Below are positions 52,582-61,900 of a stretch of DNA of 64,000 nucleotides, piece after piece. The notes beneath the pieces were generated by a model, which ran no database searches, was not told where the DNA came from, and worked only from the letters and a program-made list of their open reading frames with translations. The position numbers and the translations under genes are program-made. Numbering within the stretch: the first letter of the stretch is position 1; each line of letters opens with the position of its first letter. Source of the stretch: Kutzneria sp. CA-103260. Its GTDB lineage: Bacteria; Actinomycetota; Actinomycetes; Mycobacteriales; Pseudonocardiaceae. The DNA lies in the NCBI RefSeq assembly GCF_018263855.1, contig NZ_CP073318.1, forward strand, positions 2,666,001 through 2,730,000. Reading direction: 5' to 3'.

Positions 52582-55500
52582 GCTCTTCCTTGCGCTAGTT
52601 GGTCAAATACGATCACGTCTTGGCCGGTGCACACCACCAGACCGCCGTCCGGGGCGACGGCCAGCGCGTGCACCTCGGCAGGCATAACCAGAACTTCACG
52701 GCATGTTCCGGTGACGAGATCCCAGACGCGGACCGTGCGGTCGCAGCCACCACTGAACGCGACTGGCCTTCCGTCGATCTCGGCGCAAGCGACTCCGGCG
52801 ATCCAGCCGGTATGCCCGACCAGCGGCTTTCCGTGGGGGCGGCCGGTCGTCAGGTCCCAGAGGCGTACCGCGTCGTCGTCACCGCCGGTCACGGCCACTG
52901 GCAGGCCGTGAATGGTCGTGCAGGCGACCGCGTACACCCGGTCCCGGTGGTCCCGCATCGGTGGGCAAATCAAGGTACCGGTGGTCAAATCCCACACCCG
53001 GACTGCGTGGTCGTTGTTGACAGTGACGGCGACCGGAGTTACGCCGAGGCCGACACAGGCGATAGCCCTCGTCCACCGCTGCCAGCCTATCGCGGTGTCA
53101 ACAGCCTCACCGTCGAGTACATCCCACAGTCGGATGGAGTGGTCGCCGCACACCACTGCGACCGGACGGCGACCGACGTTGGCGCATCCGATGGCATTGA
53201 TCCATCCCGTACCTGGCTGCGCTGAGTTCTTTACCGTTTCAGAGGTGAGATCCCAAGTCCGGACCACTCCGTCCGCTCCGCCGGTCACGACCAACTGCTT
53301 GCCGCCAACTCGAGTCGTAGCGACTGTGGACACGTGCCCGTTGTGCCCGGCTAGCACGCCTATATCCGTTCCTGACCTGAGATTCCTCCTCCACACGAGG
53401 CCACTGGTGCCCGCGATGAGGAGCTCCCCGTCGATGCCGGTGCACGCGGTGGCGGTCACCCAGCCGGCGTCGTCGAAGGGGAACGTCGCCGACCAACGAG
53501 GTATCCACTCGGAGGTAGGCGCCTCACCGACAGTTCGCCTGGACAGCTCATGCGCACCGCGTCGGGCCGCTTCGATCGCAAGGATCCAGCGACGTGTGTC
53601 GAAGTCAGCGCTGCGGAACGCCCAATGTTCGAAGGCACCGCTGTACACCTCTGCGTTGAGTCGGGCTGACGCGGACTTTGCGCGAGAAAGCTCGGGCAGC
53701 AGACTCAAGGTGTCGGCGTGCACCAGGAACTCCACGTCGGCGAGGAGATCGTCCATGCGATCTGCCTCGATCGCGTGATGAAGGGCGTGCCGTCGCAGGT
53801 AAAGAGGCACCGAGGCCCAGCGCCCCCACAGGCCGCCGTGCACCGCGTCGAGAATTCGCTCCAGTACGAGACCGGCCTGAGACGGAATCCCTGAGGCGGC
53901 TTCGGTGGCCTGGGCCCCGGCGGTCATGGGGTGGCGACGCAGATAGTCGGCGAGGCTCTGGTGCAACAGACGGTAGAGGGTCGTGCCGTCGCGCTCGACG
54001 GTCGTGCGGAGGTAGAAACGGGCGGCGTCTAACTGAGCCAGTGTGGAGGCGCCACCAGTGCTGGCTGAGAAGCCGGCTGCCACGAGGCCGACCACTTCGG
54101 CCGGCATTCCTTCGCCCTTGGCGTAGGCCAGGGCGGCCAGTGTCGCGCGCAGTGCGGTGCGGTCAGGCCTGGTGCTCAGCTCCAGTTCCAGTACCTCGGG
54201 CAGGCTGCACGGCACGGTGGAGCCAAGTTCGGCGGCGGTGGCGGCGGTCGTGGCGGCGGGAACGTTCTCGAGGTACCTGGCGAACATCCCTGCCACGAGG
54301 AACGGGCCCCATTCAGGTGTGTCCGTGGCAACCGGCTTGCTGCCGACCAGTCGATCGGCGACTGTCGTCACGAGTCGCCTGCGCACGTTGCGTTGTTCTG
54401 GGCCGGCGTACCCCGGTAGGTCGGCGAGCTTGGCGTGCAGGTACTCGTTGAGGTCGGCGCGCAGTTGCCGCCGGCTCACCTGGTCGAGATTCATCAGCTC
54501 GCCGGCCCCGGCCGCCATCCCCCTGAGCTTTTCGAATGCCTGCCACGGACGGAACCCGACGAGCAGCCGGCAGATCGGCGAGTCGTCCAGCCGTCTGGCC
54601 ATGGCGAGCGGGAGCAGGAAGTCGTTCAGCACGCGCTGGGGATCCAGCGATTCGTCGACCGCGTCGACCACGATCACCGGGGTGGTCGAAAGGTCGGCCA
54701 GGTCCCTGATGAGCGTCGAGATCGTCTGTCCCTGCTCCGCGTGGGGAAGGGCGAACTGGCGTGCCAGCGAGGAGATCAGCTCATCGACGCGCCGCTGGCG
54801 GGCATGCACCGCGCCGAGGTGGTCGTTTCGCATCGGCCGGGACGATTCCTCTAGTCTGTCTCGCACGTGGGGCACCGCTTCGGTCAGGACTGGATGGGCG
54901 GAGCAGACCAGTGCACCGAGCAACGCGGACTTGCCCACCCCAGGACTACCGGTGACGACGCGCAGTCCGCGGGTCGGCACGTTCCCGTCCATCCATCGAG
55001 CGAGGCTGCGCAACTGCCGTCGGCGCCCGGCGAAATGCGAGCCGACCCGGCCGAGGAAGTGGTCTGCGTCGAAGACGTCGTCGAGTTCGTCGAGGAATGC
55101 GCGAAGGGGTGCGTCGATTGCCTGGCGGGCTTGCCGTTGCGGATCGTTGACGAAGAGTGGGTTCGGGAAGAAGGGGAGATCCGGCTCTCTCTGGGCCGGA
55201 TCGAGCGGTGTGGCGTGCACTCGTTGCGGCACGCCGGGCATCGCCTCGACTCGTTCCGCTATCCTCCGGGCGAGTGTCGAGAACGACACGAACCGTACGC
55301 TGGCGTCGGTGCCCAGGCCGTCCTTCGCGAGTTGCGACAAGACGGACGCGACCGCCCTGCTGAACCTACCGTCGAATGCGTCCTCTTCGGGGCCGGCGCT
55401 TGCGATGACCCAGGCATGAGCGTCGCGCCCAGCTCGCGACGTTAGCCAGGGCAGCCGGGCGACCCTCCCTGACTTGCACAGGTCCAAGAGGAACAAGACA

Positions 55501-55898
55501 GGCGTCCGGCGTTGCTGGGCGGTCGATACCCAGTCGCTCACGTTCGTGCCCAGTCCGGTGTGTCCGCAAGCGGGCACCACGTCGAGCCGGTTGTCGTCAT
55601 CGCCGGCCTCGCCATGAGACACGACGTGCACGACCAGGCAGGACTCGTCCTGACCGAGTTCCGTGCCGATCGCTTCAACCATGCTGGTGCGGTCGGGATC
55701 CCGTAGGACTGCGACGCGGTAACGCAGGTCGCTGAAAGCCTGGTCCACAAGTGACGTCACATCGCCTGCGAAATCGAGCTGCGCCCAGGCGTGCTGGTCC
55801 AGCGGAGGTTCCTCGTCCACCGGAACACGGCGTGCGAATTGCCCGACACTCAACAGTAGTGCTCGACGCTGCTCCACTTGCCCCATGGCCTTCCCCAA
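52578..55898 (-). CDS. Caspase-like protease fused to STAND NTPase and WD40 propeller
   Basis: 1106 residues. The N-terminal caspase-like domain has the catalytic pair: His in VVHVVSHGEAGDD (near 93) and Cys in FLLDLCKSGRVA (near 140). The NTPase has FAGRRRQLRSLARWM, P-loop VTGSPGVGKSALLGAL near 314, and Walker B VIVVDAVDESLDP. A helical region follows, then about six WD40 repeats from residue 800 (VVTGGADGVVRTWDL; VTGGDDDAVRLWDL; FSGGCDRTVRVWDL). This is a single-chain NLR-like plan with its own protease effector. The hydrolase downstream is translationally coupled and may be its substrate or a second effector. An ATG four codons later is an alternative start. Confidence 0.9.
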   Translation of the reverse strand: MGKAMGQVEQRRALLLSVGQFARRVPVDEEPPLDQHAWAQLDFAGDVTSLVDQAFSDLRYRVAVLRDPDRTSMVEAIGTELGQDESCLVVHVVSHGEAGDDDNRLDVVPACGHTGLGTNVSDWVSTAQQRRTPVLFLLDLCKSGRVARLPWLTSRAGRDAHAWVIASAGPEEDAFDGRFSRAVASVLSQLAKDGLGTDASVRFVSFSTLARRIAERVEAMPGVPQRVHATPLDPAQREPDLPFFPNPLFVNDPQRQARQAIDAPLRAFLDELDDVFDADHFLGRVGSHFAGRRRQLRSLARWMDGNVPTRGLRVVTGSPGVGKSALLGALVCSAHPVLTEAVPHVRDRLEESSRPMRNDHLGAVHARQRRVDELISSLARQFALPHAEQGQTISTLIRDLADLSTTPVIVVDAVDESLDPQRVLNDFLLPLAMARRLDDSPICRLLVGFRPWQAFEKLRGMAAGAGELMNLDQVSRRQLRADLNEYLHAKLADLPGYAGPEQRNVRRRLVTTVADRLVGSKPVATDTPEWGPFLVAGMFARYLENVPAATTAATAAELGSTVPCSLPEVLELELSTRPDRTALRATLAALAYAKGEGMPAEVVGLVAAGFSASTGGASTLAQLDAARFYLRTTVERDGTTLYRLLHQSLADYLRRHPMTAGAQATEAASGIPSQAGLVLERILDAVHGGLWGRWASVPLYLRRHALHHAIEADRMDDLLADVEFLVHADTLSLLPELSRAKSASARLNAEVYSGAFEHWAFRSADFDTRRWILAIEAARRGAHELSRRTVGEAPTSEWIPRWSATFPFDDAGWVTATACTGIDGELLIAGTSGLVWRRNLRSGTDIGVLAGHNGHVSTVATTRVGGKQLVVTGGADGVVRTWDLTSETVKNSAQPGTGWINAIGCANVGRRPVAVVCGDHSIRLWDVLDGEAVDTAIGWQRWTRAIACVGLGVTPVAVTVNNDHAVRVWDLTTGTLICPPMRDHRDRVYAVACTTIHGLPVAVTGGDDDAVRLWDLTTGRPHGKPLVGHTGWIAGVACAEIDGRPVAFSGGCDRTVRVWDLVTGTCREVLVMPAEVHALAVAPDGGLVVCTGQDVIVFDQLAQGRA

Positions 55899-56460
55899 AA
55901 GCGAGTTACTCCGCGTGTGCGGAATGACTCCGCAGGTATGTCGGGTTCCGTGGCAGAACCGTTACAGGGTAGGGGATGGTCAATTCGTTCCGACCCGGAA
56001 GTGCGGCATCGTGGCTGAGGTGCCAGGATGGCTCGGGCTCCTTGACGGCCACGTCGGCGATACCGAACGCCTTGGCGCACAGGCGATGACCTCCGCCGGC
56101 AAATCGAGTGTGTCCGTGTCCGCAGGCTCGCATCGCGCGCAGGTCGCCGTCCGGATTCCGTCGCTCCGGAAGACCGTTCGCGGTAGAGGTCAAGCTCGCG
56201 GCGGCTTTTTCGCTCGGCATCAAGATCAGCACGTCGACCAGTCGAACACGTCCAAGCGATGCGGCTCAGCACGATGCTGCATGCGATCGGCATGACCCGT
56301 GTGTGCACGCGCCGACAGGCCAGTGTACCGAACTGGCTGGCAATGCTGGATCTGATCACCGCGCCATATGCATCCGTTCATATCGATCCACCGTACCCGG
56401 CACGCGTGCAGTGTGGATGGGACTTGCCCCAAGGTCGGGAAGTTAATGTGCGCCGCACCG
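55899..56460. other. No convincing gene upstream of the caspase gene
   Basis: About 560 bases. A minus-strand frame at 55906-56232 (MRACGHGHTRFAGGGHRLCA) has a few Cys/His but no family that I recognise, and it could be chance. The promoter of the caspase-hydrolase operon should be near 55900. Confidence 0.4.
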
Positions 56461-56464
56461 ACCA

Positions 56465-57035
56465 TGTATACGACGACGACCACGCTGGCGCCCGTGGGCG
56501 TCAGAGCCCAGGACCGGGCAGCGGCCGCCGGGATCCTCACGGTTTGCGTCCAACACTACCGGGACGAGTTGTACCAGGGGCAGGCGATCATCGGGCACAC
56601 CCAGTACGCGGACGCCTCGGCCGGCTTGGTGGCGATGGACGAACCGAACTCGGCCGCAGCGGGGTTCCGAGACTTACCGCCAGTACCCGAGCCCGGAGCG
56701 GGACTTGAGCTGTGACGACGCCTTCTCGAAGACGGACTCGCACTTGACCGCCGCCACCGAGCCGCAGGCGATTCTGGACTGGCGAAACGACGTCACGCCG
56801 ATGACGTTCGACTTGAACGACTGGGTGTCGGCGTCGGACTACCAGATCCGGGGCAAGACGCAGGCGGACCTCGACGCGGCGGCGAAGGTAGAGCAGGACC
56901 TGGCGAAGCTCGACGCCCGGTCCGCGCCATGGACCCAGGAACCCGGAAGAACCTGCTCGACGCGCTCCTGGACATCTGGATGTCGCCGATCGTGGGCTTG
57001 TACATGGACATTACCGAAGACCAGGTACGCGGCTG
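56465..57035 (+). pseudogene. Broken hypothetical protein
   Basis: One frame reads MYTTTTTLAPVGVRAQDRAA, LYQGQAIIGHTQYADASAGL; the next, past 56680, reads SCDDAFSKTDSHLTAATEPQ, MTFDLNDWVSASDYQIRGKT; a third, past 56930, reads DPGTRKNLLDALLDIWMSPI, VGLYMDITEDQVRG. They read as parts of one helical protein with frame changes. No known function. 57036-57343 after it has no gene. Confidence 0.4.
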
Positions 57036-57343
57036 AAGAACGCCTGGCCCTCCAACAATGCGCGGAGCCATCAGCACAGCGCGAAGAACGCCAGAGGATG
57101 CAAGGGGAAGGTGACGGACTTCGATTGGGTCTACTGCTTGTGCACCCTGTCGAGGCGGTGTAGGACGGTGCTCCGTGGCGGTGGTGGCCGCCACGGAGAC
57201 TCCTCCCCGGCCCGGTTGGGAGTGTGTGTCTTCCAATCCGTCCAGTGGGACGGGACCGCGTCGGTTGCTCTGTGTGGTTTTGCTACGTCGGCTGGTCTGT
57301 CTTCAGCGGCGCTGGCCGGGCAGCGCCCTGAGGAAGGGCAGTC

Positions 57344-59050
57344 ATGTCGAGCATCTTCAGTTCCACGTTGTCCGAGTCCGTAGCGTGGCGTGCCCGGTGT
57401 ACCGGGGAGACCCGCCGTGACATCGTCCAACAGCTCCGGGACGAGTCCGGGCCCCTGATGCCGGCTGCCGACACCACGCTGCAACAGGTGCTGGAATCTG
57501 GTTTGCTATTGGCTGCGGGGGAAGCGGTCAACCACGTTCACCACGCGCGGGGCACCAGCTCAGGGCGGGTATCGGTCATCACTGAGGTCAAACTTTTCCG
57601 CGACCATATCGGACTGCGCATCGCCGACGAGGCGTTGCCGGGGTTGCTGGCCGAGGTGCTGCCCAGGCAGGGCGATGGGGAGCCCTACGGGGTGATGGGT
57701 CTACGCCCGTACCCAGCCCGCAAGCATCTTGACCTGGTGCTGCGCGAAGGTCGCCACAGGGCCTGGGCGCGCCTGCACGGCGTGCCTCATCGGCGATGGT
57801 TCCAGATCAGACAGGCTCTCCTGGACAACCAATCGCCCGAAGTCCCGTTCTGGGCCTCGGCCGGGCCAGTCCTCGACATGGCCGAGGCGGGCTTCAAACG
57901 ACATCGAACGCTGTACCCGATATCACTGATGAGCCAGATCCTGCGGCGGTATCAGTTGTGGGGCCCCGCCGACTGGACCGACACCCGACCTGTCGGCCAC
58001 ACGATCAAGGTCCACTGGCAACAGGGGCCGGCGGCCGCAGACATCGCCGCCCAACTCCGTGACCCGATCTGCGGCATCCCGGGCATCACCGCTCACCCGG
58101 AAAGATGCTCGGACACCCTGCAACGTGTGGTGCTCGAACTCCGCGACAGCCAGGCGCGCGACAGCCAGCGGTCCCTAGCCAGGCAACGCGTGTCATTCAC
58201 CGGCGAGCCCCACCGGGTGGTCGCCACGGTCCTCGGCAGGACCGGTTTGGGGCTGGACGACTGCACGCACGCCCAACTGGAGTTCCGTGCGCTGCTGGCG
58301 CTTTACCTGTTCAACGCCGGATCACTCAGCGCCGTGCCCACCACGCGGCAGGCATCCGCCATCACTCGCTACGAGCTGATCATGTCCCCTCGCCCCGATG
58401 AACTCGTCGTGCTCGCGCAAGCCCCGGCAAACGTCGCCTGGCGTCTCGTGGGTGCCGACACCTCCACGGGGGTGCCGGGTCTGCGTCTGCTCGACACACC
58501 GACCCCGGACACGTGGCGCCTGATCCACCTGCCCACCGGTGGCCGCATGACCATCACCAGGATGGACCGAGACACTGCGACCCACGTCCGCAGCACGCCG
58601 AAACCGATGGTCGCCCGGCTCCTGACGGAGGCGGACCCGCTATCGACGCAGGAGACGATGGAACTGGCAGGTCTGCTACGACGTTCGGGGCCGATGGAAC
58701 GAGTGCTCGCCGCTCTGGTCGCCCGGATGACCACCCGTGACCCCGACGGGGCCTGGGCGGTCGGCAGGTGGTTTCATGACCCACTCCGCCGTCAGCTCCC
58801 GTCACGTGGTTACGCCCCCGACTCACGTCGGTTGTGGGGCACGGGGGATGAGTGGGAACTGTGCTGGGAGGGATACCCGGCGCCCGCGGATCTCGTGCAG
58901 TCGTTGACCCACCCTGCCGCCGGCCTGGCACGTGCTCGCCTCGAGTTGGAGGGGACGCGCCATTACATCGAGTTTTTCGGCGCGCGGATGCGATTGGAGC
59001 ACCGCTGGGCCGCGGACCCGATTGCCTCCGTCAACGAAGTGGACCGCTGA
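57344..59050 (+). CDS. Conserved-looking hypothetical protein, 568 aa
   Basis: The ATG has a good GAGGAAGGG site, and codon use is consistent through the gene. No catalytic motif, membrane helix or signal peptide is visible. The N-terminal 110 residues (ADTTLQQVLESGLLLAAGEA; VSVITEVKLFRDHIGLRIAD) and the C-terminal end (ARLELEGTRHYIEFFGARMR) both look like alpha/beta segments. Strand-rich parts in the middle (YELIMSPRPDELVVLAQAP; WRLIHLPTGGRMTITRM) suggest two or three domains. I do not recognise a family. The gene stands alone between a pseudogene and a strong terminator. Confidence 0.7.
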   Translation: MSSIFSSTLSESVAWRARCTGETRRDIVQQLRDESGPLMPAADTTLQQVLESGLLLAAGEAVNHVHHARGTSSGRVSVITEVKLFRDHIGLRIADEALPGLLAEVLPRQGDGEPYGVMGLRPYPARKHLDLVLREGRHRAWARLHGVPHRRWFQIRQALLDNQSPEVPFWASAGPVLDMAEAGFKRHRTLYPISLMSQILRRYQLWGPADWTDTRPVGHTIKVHWQQGPAAADIAAQLRDPICGIPGITAHPERCSDTLQRVVLELRDSQARDSQRSLARQRVSFTGEPHRVVATVLGRTGLGLDDCTHAQLEFRALLALYLFNAGSLSAVPTTRQASAITRYELIMSPRPDELVVLAQAPANVAWRLVGADTSTGVPGLRLLDTPTPDTWRLIHLPTGGRMTITRMDRDTATHVRSTPKPMVARLLTEADPLSTQETMELAGLLRRSGPMERVLAALVARMTTRDPDGAWAVGRWFHDPLRRQLPSRGYAPDSRRLWGTGDEWELCWEGYPAPADLVQSLTHPAAGLARARLELEGTRHYIEFFGARMRLEHRWAADPIASVNEVDR

Positions 59051-59110
59051 TGTAGGTCGTCGATGGCGCTGTCGCGGCCGATCTGGGTGACGAGCGCGCA
59101 ACTCCGCCCG

Positions 59111-59156
59111 CGTCACCCTTGCCACGGCCAGCACGCTGGCCGTGGCAAGGGTGACG
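59111..59156. terminator. 22-bp perfect hairpin terminator
   Basis: Bases 59111-59132 pair exactly with 59135-59156, giving a very stable stem with a tiny loop about 60 bases after the stop at 59050. It probably ends the 568-aa gene transcript. Confidence 0.85.
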
Positions 59157-59302
59157 CCTTGCTCACATCGGAGTTGACGTTCGCGGAGAACGCGACGGAG
59201 GCCGGCACTCCCCATCGCGACCCACCACCGCTGCATTTGAACATGTTCTACCTGAGATCCCCTAGCCGGAGGCGGACTCAGCACGACCAGTCGTCAACGG
59301 TG

Positions 59303-59342
59303 ACTGGTTGAGCTGAGGCTGGCCGCCGCCCGCTCAACCAGT
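59303..59342. repeat. Inverted repeat before the 75-aa gene
   Basis: ACTGGTTGAGC (59303-59313) pairs with GCTCAACCAGT (59332-59342), an 11-bp stem with an 18-base loop, ending 18 bases before the next start codon. It could be an operator or a leader hairpin that affects translation; the sequence alone does not say which. Confidence 0.5.
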
Positions 59343-59360
59343 GGATGAGGGGAGAGCCTG

Positions 59361-59588
59361 GTGGGGCTGGAGTTCCGTTTCTCTGCCGACGCGACCGAGC
59401 TGTGGCCGATCGCGTCGGTCGTCATCATCGCGCTCGTACTGCACGGTGTTCCGCCACACAAGCGTGCGCAGGTCTTGCGGGCTCTCGCTGTGGTCGTTCG
59501 TAGCGTTGGGGCCGCCCTCGTTTCGTTGAGGCGACATGAGCGCAGACCGAAGGAGCTGCCTGGGCCCAGTGATGATCCACGTGGCTAG
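59361..59588 (+). CDS. Small membrane-like protein, 75 aa
   Basis: GTG start after GAGGGGAGAG. A hydrophobic stretch (LWPIASVVIIALVLHGV) is followed by a basic helix (PPHKRAQVLRALAVVVRSVG) and a charged tail (RRHERRPKELPG). It may be a single-pass or membrane-attached peptide. I know no family. The good ribosome site is the main reason to call it. Confidence 0.5.
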   Translation: MGLEFRFSADATELWPIASVVIIALVLHGVPPHKRAQVLRALAVVVRSVGAALVSLRRHERRPKELPGPSDDPRG

Positions 59589-59736
59589 GCGCGAGAAGGT
59601 CGAGCGCGACACAGTCACGGTCATCACTGGTCAACTCCCAGCGGCGTCCACGGACAATGCTGGTGCCGCGAACAAGCAGACCCGAGCGCTCGCCACGAGA
59701 CGCACAGGTGCGTTGCCACACGTGGCGGCTGTCGTC

Positions 59737-61260
59737 TCACAGCCCTGAAACGTTGTCAGTGTTGAGATCCCCCTGGATTGCGAATGCGGCGCGGATCGCG
59801 GAGGCCTGCTGGCGTAGCCGATTGGACAGCTCTAGCTCGCCGAGCGCGTTGCGGGCGCAGCTGAGCAGATCGAAGCTCTGCGCTCTACCAGCCGGGTCAT
59901 TGATCTCCCAGCACAAGTCGGCGGCGCGTGTGGCCGCGCTGATCGTGTCGTCGTAGTGGTGGAGGTTGTAGAAGGCTCTGGCCAGCACCAACAACGTGTC
60001 AATCGCTGTTCGGTGGTCCAGGGTCCGGTCGTGTATCGGCAGTGCCCGCTGCGCGTACTCGATGGTGCGGTTGAAGTTGCCTTGGTGCAGATGCAGTGTT
60101 GCCAGTCCTGCCAGGGTGTCGGCTTGCCCCTGGTAGTGCTGGATTTTCTCGCGGACCTGCAGGGCCTGGCGGAAGTGGGTGACGGCCACGTCGTAGTCCT
60201 GGACGTGGCCGTAGCTCATGCCGAGTCTGTGCAGGGTATACCCGACGCCGTCCTGGTCGTTGATCTCACGGCGCAGTGCGAGAGCCTGCCGGTAGTAGTC
60301 GCGTGCGCGTTCGATGTCGTCGAGAGCCAGGTGGGCGCGGCCAAGATTGTGCAGGCAGGCGCCTTCGGCCAACTGATGATGAGTATTTCTCGCAATCGTC
60401 AAAGCCTCGCTGAGGCATTGCACTGCTTCGGTGGGTTGATGCAGGTTCAGGTGAACGGTGCCGAGGTCTTTCAAGGTGCTGGCCTGGCCAGAGCTGTCGC
60501 CAATGGCGCGGGCGCTGGCCAGAGCGATGGTGTGCAGCGCGAGTGATTCGTCGTGCAGGTGGTGGCGTTCCAGGACTTTGCGGAGGGTGCCCGGTAGGCG
60601 CCACGCGTGATGGTGATGGCCGTGTTCGGCGGCCAGCCGGGTGACGGCGGCGAGGTTGTGCCGTTCTGTGAGCAGCCAGTGTGCCGCGTCGCGGTCGGTC
60701 GCGAAGGTTTGCGCCACGACCGGAGTGGTCGCGTCCAACTCGGCGACAGCGTAGCGATGCGGGGCGCGTTGCCGGTCCGCGTTGTGCGCGGTCTGCAGGT
60801 AGAAGTCCAGGATGCGGATGATGACCTCGTCGTGCTCGCCAGCCGGGTGCTCGGCAAGTTGCAGGCGGTGAGCGGCGTAGGCGCGCAGCAGGTCGTGCAG
60901 CCGGTAGCGGTCGTGGCGGTCAGTGTCGAGAAGGCTGGCTTCCGCGAGGGTGTGCAGGTGCCGTCGTGCTCGACCGGGGGTTCGCCGAGCAGCGCGGCGG
61001 CGGCGTTGGTGGTGATGTCCACGCCGGGGTGCAGGGCCAGCAACCGGAAGCATCGCTGGGAGTCGGGCGGCAAGGCGTTGTAGGAGAAGGAGAACGCTGC
61101 GGCCAGAGAGAAGGGGTCCTGCTCGTCCTCGATGTCGAACTGGTCGGTCAGCTCTCCCAGATGCGTTGCCAGGTCGTTCAGTGGGGTGCCGGGGGAGGTC
61201 AGGGTGTGTGCGGCGCTGACTCTCAGCGCGAGTGGCAGGCCGCCGCAGTGACGCCGACGG
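59737..61260 (-). pseudogene. Truncated AfsR-like NB-ARC/TPR gene with frameshift
   Basis: The minus strand starts abruptly at CGGLPLALRVSAAH, the end of an NB-ARC domain; the P-loop and everything before are missing. It continues through FRLLALHPGVDITTNAAAAL, LGEPPVE, then a one-base loss near 60968 shifts the frame to RRHLHTLAEASLLDTDRHD, RYRLHDLLRAYAAHRL and about eight intact TPRs to NVSGL. So it has two lesions, a 5' deletion and a -1 frameshift. The TPR half alone stays open for 400 codons, so some may annotate it as a gene. Confidence 0.8.
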
Positions 61261-61267
61261 TGTGCCG

Positions 61268-61296
61268 TCTGGGTAGGGTCAGCGCCCCTACCCAGA
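61268..61296. terminator. Hairpin terminator
   Basis: TCTGGGTAGGG (61268-61278) pairs with CCCTACCCAGA (61286-61296) around 7 bases. It lies 60 bases past the end of the minus-strand AbrB-like gene and right at the truncated edge of the AfsR-like pseudogene, so the pseudogene breakpoint is next to it. Confidence 0.65.
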
Positions 61297-61359
61297 CAAT
61301 GGTCGGTGCCGACGTCCACATCGCCGTTCCTGCGGGCGCGGAGGGCGGGCTCCTGTGGC

Positions 61360-61878
61360 TCACGAGTGCCGAGATCCAGTCCGCGGAACACAGTCGCTGT
61401 TGACCGATTCGTCCGCGTGCGCCTCACGGGTGTCGGCCGGCTCCGAGTCGCAGAGCAAGGAGCAGTGTTCGACGATCTGGCTCAACACGGCGTTGACAGG
61501 CTGAACGAGCAGCACCCCATGGTCGGGCATCGCCACCACGACCACCTGGTCCCCACCGGACAGTCCGAGAAATGCCCGTGCGCCGCTGGGCAGGAACAAC
61601 TGGCCACGGGCGTCGATCCGGTAGCGCCCGAGCGTGGTCTGTCTAATCAGGACAGCAGTGGGGAACACGGTGAAGCCCAGAGGGAAACCAGGTTTCCAGC
61701 CCAGCGCCGCGACGTGGCGGCGCACCGAGAACCGACCTGATCGATCGATGGCCGCGACGCTGAGCAACTCTGCGGAGCTGTTCCCGCGGATGGGCAGGGG
61801 TGCAAGCGACATCCTGCCCGCAGGGACTGGGGCGAGGATGTCCGGGGGAGTGAACAATGGAACGGGGACGTCGTTCAT
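61360..61878 (-). CDS. AbrB/SpoVT-like DNA-binding protein, 172 aa
   Basis: I chose the ATG at 61878 because it follows GGAGGG; a longer frame starts in the integrase gene. The middle (DRSGRFSVRRHVAALGW; YRIDARGQLFLPSGARAFLG; GDQVVVVAMPDHGVLLVQP) has two swapped-hairpin AbrB-like segments as seen in actinobacterial AbrB/MazE-type regulators. The C-terminus has two Cys (HCSLLCDSE). It lies 22 bases after the integrase gene and is probably in its operon, so it may regulate the element. Confidence 0.7.
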   Translation of the reverse strand: MNDVPVPLFTPPDILAPVPAGRMSLAPLPIRGNSSAELLSVAAIDRSGRFSVRRHVAALGWKPGFPLGFTVFPTAVLIRQTTLGRYRIDARGQLFLPSGARAFLGLSGGDQVVVVAMPDHGVLLVQPVNAVLSQIVEHCSLLCDSEPADTREAHADESVNSDCVPRTGSRHS

Positions 61879-61900
61879 CGGATCGCCCTCCATCGCGTGG

